A stretch of DNA of 64,000 nucleotides, from positions 111,497-175,496 of the forward strand of contig DCJQ01000024.1 of assembly GCA_002319965.1 (NCBI GenBank). The letters are read 5' to 3'. Made by a program: the position numbers and the translations under genes. This document shows positions 1 to 5,833 of this stretch, in pieces; position 1 is the stretch's first letter; every line of letters starts with the position of its first letter. The DNA is from Megasphaera sp. UBA1696 (GTDB taxonomy: Bacteria; Bacillota; Negativicutes; Veillonellales; Megasphaeraceae). The notes under the pieces were generated by a model, which was given only the letters and a program-made list of their open reading frames with translations, was not told where the DNA came from and ran no database searches.

Positions 1-1
1 C

Positions 2-679
2 AGCGGAGGCGCTCGGGGCATCGATACGCGCATTCATGCGGGAGCTTTGAAAGGGAAGGGGCGAACGGTTGTCGTCGTTGCCAATGGCCTCGATCGGACC
101 TATCCGCGGGAAAATAAGCGCCTTTTCCGAGACATTGTCGAGCAGGGCGGAGCCATCCTTTCGGAATATACCTTCGGGACCGAGCCGCGGGCCCAGCATT
201 TTCCTGCCCGCAATCGGATTATCGCCGGTATGGCGGCGGCAACCGTCGTCATCGAAGCGGCCCTCGGCAGCGGCTCCCTCATCACAGCCGACTTTGCCTT
301 AGAGGAGGGGCGCGACGTCTTTGCTATGCCGGGGAGCATTTTTGCCGAGACCAGTAAGGGGACGAATCGTCTTCTGCAGATGGGGGCCATGGCCGTTACG
401 GATACGGACGATATTTTACAGGTCTTTGAAAATCGAGGATGGCTCCTTCCGACGGCCGCCGCTGAAATTGGAGAAGCCGTCGACCTCGATGAGACGGAAA
501 AGCAGGTCCTGAAAGCCCTTTCGATGGAGAGGGCCATTCCGGCCGAAGACCTGATGCTGGCGACAGGCCTGGCTCTTCCCAAACTCTTACATACTCTTTT
601 GCGACTGCAGCTCAAAAAAGCCGTCGAAGAGCTTCCCGGCGGCTATATTCGTTGTGCTGCAGCCGCGATTCGGTTATAA
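2..679 (+). CDS. dprA: DNA-processing protein DprA, 5' end cut by window
   Basis: DprA loads RecA onto incoming single-stranded DNA during natural transformation and acts in the cytoplasm. The reading frame is open from the first base and begins inside the Rossmann-like domain at the motif SGGARGID, which is diagnostic of DprA. It continues through the conserved stretches PARNRIIAGM, GSGSLITADFALEEGR and VFAMPGSI. The last ~70 residues look like the C-terminal winged-helix domain found in many Firmicute DprA proteins. The N-terminal part, usually about 120-150 residues, lies outside the window. A TTG at 47 could be mistaken for a start but is internal to the conserved domain. The stop lies 6 bp inside the convergent neighbour. 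Confidence 0.95.
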   Translation, partial: SGGARGIDTRIHAGALKGKGRTVVVVANGLDRTYPRENKRLFRDIVEQGGAILSEYTFGTEPRAQHFPARNRIIAGMAAATVVIEAALGSGSLITADFALEEGRDVFAMPGSIFAETSKGTNRLLQMGAMAVTDTDDILQVFENRGWLLPTAAAEIGEAVDLDETEKQVLKALSMERAIPAEDLMLATGLALPKLLHTLLRLQLKKAVEELPGGYIRCAAAAIRL

Positions 680-1402
680 GTGGGAGATATAGTGTCTCGT
701 CTTATCGACGGAGACGACATCGACCCAGCCGAAGGGGCGCAGGACGTGACAGATATAGAAGAGGCTGTTATAGTCGAGAATGAGGTCTTTCAGGCCTTTG
801 ATTGTTCGCCGGCTGCCTTCCACACCGGTGTATCCTGTAAGGGCGGCATCGGTGAGGGTATGATCGGACCATTTTTCTCGGAAACAGCTGTGAATGAAGA
901 GAAAGAGGTCGAGGACGGCAGCCGGTGCATGGATAAATTTCTTTTCATTTTCCCAGTCCAGGAGGGTAATGGCATCGGTTTCACGGTCATAGGCGATATC
1001 CCGCAAGGCCGGGCGGCCGTGGTGCAGTCCGGCGACGTGGAGTCGGGCCAACCCTTGGCCGGCTTTCGTAAAGGCTTTGAGGCGGACATCGGCGTAAGCT
1101 TCTTCTTTGGCGACCCCTTGAAGGGTCTTGCCGACATTTTCCATGACGAAAAAATCTTCGTCGAGAAGGACGATTTTGGGCGCTAAGGGCAGGCGGGAAT
1201 TGACGGTCATGATTTTATAGGCTTCACACCAAAAGGACGTTGACGGATTCTGCTTGGCAAAGGCGTTGCGGCCATTACTCATGCGGCGTTTGATAAAGTA
1301 GTTCATTCCATCGAAAGAAAGGGGGAGAACCCGTTTATCCGGGTTTTCGGCGATTGCTTCCTGAACCTTTTTGAAGAGAGACGGATTGAACAAGAGATTC
1401 AC
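674..1402 (-). CDS. LPS-kinase/BUD32-like small kinase-fold protein
   Basis: This 242-residue protein has features of the small lipopolysaccharide-kinase/BUD32-like kinase fold. An ATP-lobe-like N-terminus is followed by a helical segment (LARLHVAGLHHGRP), a catalytic-loop-like LRDIAYD near residue 135 and a DFG-equivalent LLDWEN near residue 148. Family members phosphorylate core sugars of LPS or small molecules; the substrate here cannot be told from sequence. The start is a GTG preceded by AGAAAGGT on the minus strand. It overlaps the dprA stop by 6 bp in convergent orientation. No signal peptide or membrane span is evident. An LPS-linked role would fit a diderm Firmicute, but that is inference. 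Confidence 0.6.
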   Translation of the reverse strand: MNLLFNPSLFKKVQEAIAENPDKRVLPLSFDGMNYFIKRRMSNGRNAFAKQNPSTSFWCEAYKIMTVNSRLPLAPKIVLLDEDFFVMENVGKTLQGVAKEEAYADVRLKAFTKAGQGLARLHVAGLHHGRPALRDIAYDRETDAITLLDWENEKKFIHAPAAVLDLFLFIHSCFREKWSDHTLTDAALTGYTGVEGSRRTIKGLKDLILDYNSLFYICHVLRPFGWVDVVSVDKTRHYISHL

Positions 1403-1605
1403 ACCTTTCTGTTAGTAAGACATAATTTCATTATTTACCTGATTTATACTTGAGGCATGTTTCATTATAGCAAATTTTGACGATAAAATAAATGTACTGA
1501 GTTCAGCGAACTCGCATAGGTATCTTAAGATTTACGGGAGACGAGATCATGTAATCCTTGTGTGACTGCCTTTTTGCAATCTATTTTAAATCAAAAAGTT
1601 ATCTT

Positions 1606-1624
1606 GATATTGATAAATAATATT
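1606..1624. promoter_or_regulatory. Fur-box-like sequence, iron operon 1
   Basis: By eye, 14 of 19 positions match the classical Fur box GATAATGATAATCATTATC. It overlaps the -35 hexamer of the promoter at 1623, where bound Fur would block RNA polymerase. The area is AT-rich, so chance matches are possible. The gene content downstream (iron/heavy-metal P-type ATPase, then feo) raises the likelihood. Confidence 0.5.
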
Positions 1625-1651
1625 GACAAGTGAAGAAATGCACTTTATAAT
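1623..1651 (+). promoter_or_regulatory. Sigma-70 promoter of the HMA/P-type ATPase operon
   Basis: A perfect TTGACA (1623-1628) and a perfect TATAAT (1646-1651) are separated by 17 bp. The first gene starts about 40 nt downstream of the expected +1. The remaining 1403-1605 sequence is AT-rich and holds no other feature I can support. Confidence 0.85.
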
Positions 1652-1697
1652 AAAATCAGATTTTGGTATAGATTATTAAAAAAGGGAGATGTGTCGT

Positions 1698-1916
1698 ATG
1701 TTTCAGAATACGGATTTTTGGATTGGCTTAGGTATTGGTGTCGTCGCAGGGGTTTTCGGCTACAAATTAATGTCCGAACGTGAACAGCAGCTCTTGGCTA
1801 TGCAGCAGCCGGCAGCCGGCGCTTTGACGGCGTCCGTTCCCCTCGCTGAATTGCAGCGCCAGAAGGAAGAATTAGAAGACATGATTGCAGCTCAGGAAGC
1901 CGCACAGGCAAAATAA
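1698..1916 (+). CDS. Small single-span membrane protein, first gene of ferrosome-like operon
   Basis: This 72-residue protein has one N-terminal membrane span with small residues (WIGLGIGVVAGVFGYKL), followed by a short charged, coiled-coil-prone tail rich in Glu, Gln and Ala. The ATG at 1698 is chosen because GGGAG at 1684-1688 sits 9 nt upstream; an ATG at 1689 would overlap that ribosome site. I do not recognise a named family. It opens an operon of HMA-like proteins and a P1B-type ATPase, and known fez (ferrosome) clusters also carry a small membrane protein. A strong hairpin terminator lies between this gene and the next, so it may be made in excess over the rest of the operon. Confidence 0.7.
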   Translation: MFQNTDFWIGLGIGVVAGVFGYKLMSEREQQLLAMQQPAAGALTASVPLAELQRQKEELEDMIAAQEAAQAK

Positions 1917-1935
1917 TTACAGACTGTCAAAAGAA

Positions 1936-1965
1936 GACTGTTGCCTTTCGGTAACGGTCTTTTTT
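1936..1965 (+). terminator. Intra-operon terminator/attenuator
   Basis: GACTGTTGCC (1936-1945) and GGTAACGGTC (1950-1959) form a 10-bp stem (one G-U pair) with a TTTC loop, followed by six T. It lies 20 nt after the first gene of the operon and 31 nt before the next start, so downstream genes need read-through or a second promoter, and I see no strong second promoter. Confidence 0.8.
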
Positions 1966-1996
1966 AAAGGGTAAAAAGATAGAAAGGGCTGCGTTT

Positions 1997-2281
1997 ATGT
2001 TTATTCCGACGTCGAAATGGGACTTCATCATCCGTTCTGTCTCAATCTCGTCTTACTTACCGGGCCGCATTCGCCTGCACAGTAAGAAACTCATCGGCAA
2101 TGCTGAATTGGGCCGCAAGGTATACGCCTATATTGCCAGCTATAAAGAAATCGATAACGTCGATATCAACGTCCTTACGGGTTCGGTACTGATTACTTAC
2201 CGGCCGCAGCTTCTGCGGACCAACCGAGAACTCGTTCGGGTAGAAAACTATATCATGACCCATGCTGAAAGGAGAAGGTGA
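1997..2281 (+). CDS. HMA-like domain protein lacking the CxxC motif (ferrosome-type accessory)
   Basis: This 94-residue protein has the size and beta-alpha-beta pattern of a heavy-metal-associated (HMA) domain, but has no CxxC metal-binding pair. At the corresponding N-terminal loop it carries PGRIR (residues 22-26). The final strand reads TGSVLITYRP, as in HMA folds. The same P-[GS]-R-x-R signature appears in the next two proteins. The start ATG has AGAAAGG about 9 nt upstream. The stop overlaps the ribosome site of the next gene. In described ferrosome (fez) clusters an HMA-like partner accompanies the P1B-6 ATPase; the assignment here is by analogy. It might act as an adaptor for the ATPase rather than a metal carrier. 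Confidence 0.7.
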   Translation: MFIPTSKWDFIIRSVSISSYLPGRIRLHSKKLIGNAELGRKVYAYIASYKEIDNVDINVLTGSVLITYRPQLLRTNRELVRVENYIMTHAERRR

Positions 2282-2283
2282 TT

Positions 2284-2916
2284 ATGTCATACGCCTCAGG
2301 TTTTATGGTGGGCACGTCGATCGGAAAGGCCGTTTACGACTTGTTCCATAATAAGAAAAGGGGAGGCAGCGCCTTTGCCGGTGCGCCTTCGATGCAAGGA
2401 GAGAAGAATGTGGACGTGCCGCGCTTTGCCTGCGTGTCCGCACTCCCGGGCCGTCGCCGCTACCGGGCTGCGTCCCTTGTCGGGAATGCAGGGTTGGCCG
2501 AATTCATGGAAAAGAAAATCGGTGTCATGACCGGCATCAGTTCCATCGAGGTCAACACCGTTACGGGCAGTATTTTGGTCTACGCTTCAAGTGAAGCTGC
2601 GCTGGATCTTTTGGAAGACTTCTTCCGCTCCCGCCTCTTTCCCAATGCCGTCGAAGGGATTATCAATGCCGTCTATGACGCCGATCGGAAGAGGGCTCCT
2701 CGGTCAGATGCTGCGTCGTACCTTAAAGCGGCCCAAGCGACGGGGGACTTCTTGAGTCGGGTTATCAAAAAGAAATCAAATCACCTCCTCGATTTGACGA
2801 CGGTTGCCGCCTTGTTCCTGATCGTCCGCGGCCTGCGAAAGACCGTTTTCATGGGTGAGCGTCCGTCAGGGCCGCAGATGCTGTGGTGGGCTCTTTCACT
2901 GTTGAGGAGGGAATAA
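2284..2916 (+). CDS. HMA-like domain membrane-associated protein (ferrosome-type accessory)
   Basis: This 210-residue protein has three parts. An N-terminal glycine-zipper-like segment (GFMVGTSIGKAVYDLF) could insert in or bend a membrane. A central HMA-like domain (about residues 46-118) carries PGRRR at 55-59 in place of a CxxC. A C-terminal hydrophobic segment (VAALFLIVRGL) is followed by a basic tail. The ATG at 2284 is chosen over the GTG at 2278 because that GTG is part of the GGAGAAGGTG ribosome site. It is flanked 2 bp on each side by the neighbouring genes, so translation is probably coupled. The function is inferred from context only: it is a partner of the P-type ATPase that follows. 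Confidence 0.7.
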   Translation: MSYASGFMVGTSIGKAVYDLFHNKKRGGSAFAGAPSMQGEKNVDVPRFACVSALPGRRRYRAASLVGNAGLAEFMEKKIGVMTGISSIEVNTVTGSILVYASSEAALDLLEDFFRSRLFPNAVEGIINAVYDADRKRAPRSDAASYLKAAQATGDFLSRVIKKKSNHLLDLTTVAALFLIVRGLRKTVFMGERPSGPQMLWWALSLLRRE

Positions 2917-2918
2917 TC

Positions 2919-5009
2919 ATGTACCTGTGCAATACGATTTTTCTTCACAGCGAGATTCCCAGCCGCATGCGCCCTGTCCTGAGCGTCAAGCTTCGTCAGG
3001 TGCGGGATATCGTCTCGGCCGTCGTCGAAGAAAAAAAGGTTACCGTCTATTACCGTAAAACCCTGGATGTACGGGCACTGAAACTGTTCATTCGGGCTTT
3101 TGAAGATAAGTACGGCCGGAAAAAGGAACATAAACCGGAAGACATGGACGTTGCCACGTACCGGCGGGAAGCCATCATCTCTGTCGGCGGGTTCATTGCC
3201 ATGAACATCCTGCGCAAGGTGAATCCGGAATTTTACGGATCCATGCTCTTGTTTCGTCGACTCTTTACCTTATACATCGCGCGTCGCTATATTAAAAGCG
3301 GTATCCTCGGCCTGGTAAAAGACCATCAGGCCAACGCCGATACCTTGACAGCAACGGCCGTCGCCGCATCGGTCCTGTCCGGAAAGCCCGAATCGAGTCT
3401 GACACTCCTGGCCCTGTCGAACGGGGCTGAAATGATGACGGAATACGCTGCCGAACGAGCACGCCGTCAGATTTCCGGCCTTTTGAAACTGGATCAGCGC
3501 GACGTCTGGATTATCGAAAACGGCAGGGAACGCAAGGTTCCCGTAGAATCGCTGAAACGGGGCGACCTTATCGCCGTTCATCTCGGCGAAAAGATTTGCG
3601 TCGACGGCACCGTTGTCGACGGTAACGCCGCTGTCAATCAGGCCTCCATTACCGGCGAATCGACTCCGGCCATCAAACAGGAGAAGTCGGCCGTCTATGC
3701 CGGCAGTGTCATTGAAGCCGGAGACCTCGTCATCCGCGTCGAAAAGGTCGGCGCCGATACGTCTCTGGCTCAGATCATTCATCTCGTCGAAGAAGCTCAG
3801 ACCCGGCGGGCGCCGGTCCAAAACTTTGCCGATAAGATGGCCAATCTCTTAGTGCCTATATCCTTTATCGGTGCGGCTATCGTCTACGGGGCGACCAAGG
3901 ATTGGCAGCGAGTGCTCAACTTGTTGTTCATCGATTTCTCGTGCGGCCTGAAACTTTCGACGGCCACGGCCATTTCGGCAGCCATCGGCGTTGCCGCCCG
4001 GAAGGGGATTCTCATCAAGGGCGGTAACTATATCGAAAACTTAGCCGATATCGATACGGTCGTCCTCGATAAGACCGGGACCATCACCATGGGTGTTCCT
4101 CAGATCGATCACATTGAAACGATTGACGGCGTCGGCGATAAGGAAATGATCCTGTTAGCTGCGTCGGCGGAAATGCATTCCGTACACCCTCTGGCCGTAG
4201 CCGTACAGAAGTACGTCAATGCCAAAGGCTGGCAGACACCGCCTCACGCCTCATCGGAAACGGTCGTCGCCCGGGGCATGAGGGCTGTCGTTCCGCCGTT
4301 TGAAAACTACGAAGGCGGGGACATCCTCGTCGGCAGCCGCCGCTTCATGACGGAAGAGGGCGTAGGGGGTATGCCGGCTGTCGATAATAAGACTTGGGGC
4401 AAGAATCTGTTATACATTGCTAAAAACGGCCAGTATCTCGGCTTCTTGACCATTCAGGATCCGATTCGGCCGGGCATGAAGAAAACCTTGAACCGCATGC
4501 GCCGTCTCGGTATCGATGAAGTCGTCATGCTGACCGGCGACTCGAAAGACGTAGCCGCTGAAGTCGCCCAGGACATGGACATCGACTCGTACTACGCCGA
4601 AATCTTGCCGGAAGAAAAGGCCAACTACGTCATGAAGATGCAAAAAAGAGGCAACGTCATGATGGTCGGCGACGGCATCAATGATGCGCCGGCCCTGGCT
4701 TTTTCCGATATCGGCGTCAGCTTAGGCGGCAACAAGACCGATATTGCGGCGGAATCGGCGGCCATCACGATCCGTTCGGAAGATCCGGCCAAATTATACG
4801 ATGCCCTCCATATCGGACGAGAAACGATGCGGGCCATCAACCAGAACTTTACGGCGACCATTGCCGTGAACTCGGCGGCCATGCTTCTCGGCGCTTTAGG
4901 AAAGATAAGTCCGCTCTGGGCCGCCGTCATCCACAATACGGCGACTTTGGCCGTCGTATTGAACAGTGTTCGCATTCTCGGACCGTCTATGCCGAAACGG
5001 CGAGCCTAA
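2919..5009 (+). CDS. P1B-type metal-transporting ATPase, FezB-like (P1B-6)
   Basis: This 696-residue P-type ATPase has an N-terminal degenerate HMA-like domain with PSRMR at 14-18 and no CxxC. The actuator TGES is at 245-248, the phosphorylation site DKTGT starts at D384, the P1B hallmark HP is at 423-424 in the N-domain, and GDGIND is at 584-589. The transmembrane metal motif is unusual: where CopA/ZntA-type pumps have CPC, this protein has SCG (341-343) in FSCGLKLST. Such non-CPC pumps with an arginine-rich HMA-like N-domain match my memory of the P1B-6 ATPases of ferrosome clusters, which are thought to move iron into membrane-bound iron-phosphate granules. Mn or another metal export remains possible. 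The start is set by GAGGAGGGA upstream. Last gene of the operon; a terminator follows. Confidence 0.85.
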   Translation: MYLCNTIFLHSEIPSRMRPVLSVKLRQVRDIVSAVVEEKKVTVYYRKTLDVRALKLFIRAFEDKYGRKKEHKPEDMDVATYRREAIISVGGFIAMNILRKVNPEFYGSMLLFRRLFTLYIARRYIKSGILGLVKDHQANADTLTATAVAASVLSGKPESSLTLLALSNGAEMMTEYAAERARRQISGLLKLDQRDVWIIENGRERKVPVESLKRGDLIAVHLGEKICVDGTVVDGNAAVNQASITGESTPAIKQEKSAVYAGSVIEAGDLVIRVEKVGADTSLAQIIHLVEEAQTRRAPVQNFADKMANLLVPISFIGAAIVYGATKDWQRVLNLLFIDFSCGLKLSTATAISAAIGVAARKGILIKGGNYIENLADIDTVVLDKTGTITMGVPQIDHIETIDGVGDKEMILLAASAEMHSVHPLAVAVQKYVNAKGWQTPPHASSETVVARGMRAVVPPFENYEGGDILVGSRRFMTEEGVGGMPAVDNKTWGKNLLYIAKNGQYLGFLTIQDPIRPGMKKTLNRMRRLGIDEVVMLTGDSKDVAAEVAQDMDIDSYYAEILPEEKANYVMKMQKRGNVMMVGDGINDAPALAFSDIGVSLGGNKTDIAAESAAITIRSEDPAKLYDALHIGRETMRAINQNFTATIAVNSAAMLLGALGKISPLWAAVIHNTATLAVVLNSVRILGPSMPKRRA

Positions 5010-5095
5010 AACTTCTCAATTTTAGAGAACTATTTTTAATTGAGATAAAGAATCACATATTCAAAAGAATGCATCAAGGTGCATTTGGTAAAGAT

Positions 5096-5129
5096 AAGAA
5101 GCGTACTTTCGTGCGCTTCTTTCTTTTTA
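5096..5129 (+). terminator. Rho-independent terminator after the P-type ATPase gene
   Basis: AAGAAGCGTAC pairs with GTGCGCTTCTT around a 4-nt loop, followed by a T-rich run (TTCTTTTT). It lies about 90 nt after the ATPase stop and separates this operon from the feo operon. Confidence 0.8.
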
Positions 5130-5153
5130 TAAATGAATTTCAATAGCAAAGTG

Positions 5154-5182
5154 TTGACAGAGTATGTGAAAAAATATATAAT
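5154..5182 (+). promoter_or_regulatory. Sigma-70 promoter of the feo operon
   Basis: Perfect TTGACA (5154-5159) and TATAAT (5177-5182) are separated by 17 bp, the same architecture as the promoter at 1623. The expected start of transcription falls at about 5189, inside the Fur-like box. Confidence 0.85.
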
Positions 5183-5188
5183 ATATTT

Positions 5189-5207
5189 GGTAATGAAATA
5201 TATTATC
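5189..5207. promoter_or_regulatory. Fur-box-like sequence, feo operon
   Basis: 14 of 19 positions match the classical Fur box, with the outer arms (TAATGA and ATTATC) best conserved. It covers the expected +1 of the feo promoter. Iron-dependent repression of feo by Fur is well established in many bacteria; binding at this site is inference. Confidence 0.55.
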
Positions 5208-5261
5208 AATAGCTGAAGGGATGTGTGAGTATTATTTACGGAGCTGAAAGGAGCGATGTAA

Positions 5262-5555
5262 ATGAGTGTTGTCATCGTAGGTGGAAATGATTGCATGGTG
5301 TGCCGTTATAAACGTATTTGCAAGGAATTCGATTATAAGGCCAAAGTATTTACTCAGGTGCCCAGTGATTTTAAGTCGAAAATCGGGTCGCCTGATCTCG
5401 TGGTGTTGTTTACCAGTACCGTGAGCCACAGTATGGTCCGCTGCGCTCTGAAGGAAGCCCAGCGCAAGAACGTCGACATTGTCCGTTCCCATACCAGCAG
5501 CTCAAGTGCACTGAAAACTATACTAGCCGCCAGGACGGAGGAAGCCGTCGTCTAG
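5262..5555 (+). CDS. DUF2325 domain protein, first gene of feo operon
   Basis: This 97-residue stand-alone DUF2325 domain begins with VVIVGGND, the family's N-terminal strand-loop, and includes TSTVSHSMVRCALKEA and SHTSSSSALKTIL. The biochemical role of DUF2325 is not known. AAAGGAG lies 8 nt before the ATG. It is 21 nt upstream of feoA and shares the Fur-like promoter, so a link to ferrous iron uptake or sensing is a reasonable guess. Four cysteines and an Asp/His-poor surface give no clear metal site. A second, longer DUF2325 protein is at 62119-63075. Confidence 0.85.
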   Translation: MSVVIVGGNDCMVCRYKRICKEFDYKAKVFTQVPSDFKSKIGSPDLVVLFTSTVSHSMVRCALKEAQRKNVDIVRSHTSSSSALKTILAARTEEAVV

Positions 5556-5576
5556 GCAAACAAAGGGGAGTTAGTC

Positions 5577-5813
5577 ATGAAGATTGTTTCGTTAGCTGAC
5601 ATGAAAGTCGGTCAGTCGGGTATTGTCGAAGCCCTTGAAGGTCGGGGAAACATCCAGCATCGCCTGGTAGATATGGGCGTCGTCAAGGGTTCTCGTATTT
5701 CTGTTTTTAAAAAGGCCCCTCTCGGAGATCCGGTAGAAGTCAAAATTAAAGGCTGTGCTATGGCCTTGCGCATGAACGAAGCGGCTATGATTTCGGTAGC
5801 CGTGGATCAATAA
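5577..5813 (+). CDS. feoA: Ferrous iron transport protein A
   Basis: FeoA is a small cytoplasmic SH3-like protein that works with FeoB in Fe(II) uptake. The 78 residues carry the family core RLVDMGVVKGSRISVFKKAP and end in the usual EAAMISV strand. It sits 20 nt before feoB, in the standard order. A GGGGAG ribosome site precedes the ATG. Confidence 0.95.
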   Translation: MKIVSLADMKVGQSGIVEALEGRGNIQHRLVDMGVVKGSRISVFKKAPLGDPVEVKIKGCAMALRMNEAAMISVAVDQ

Positions 5814-5833
5814 TAAGGGGGTATTTAGTAGTC

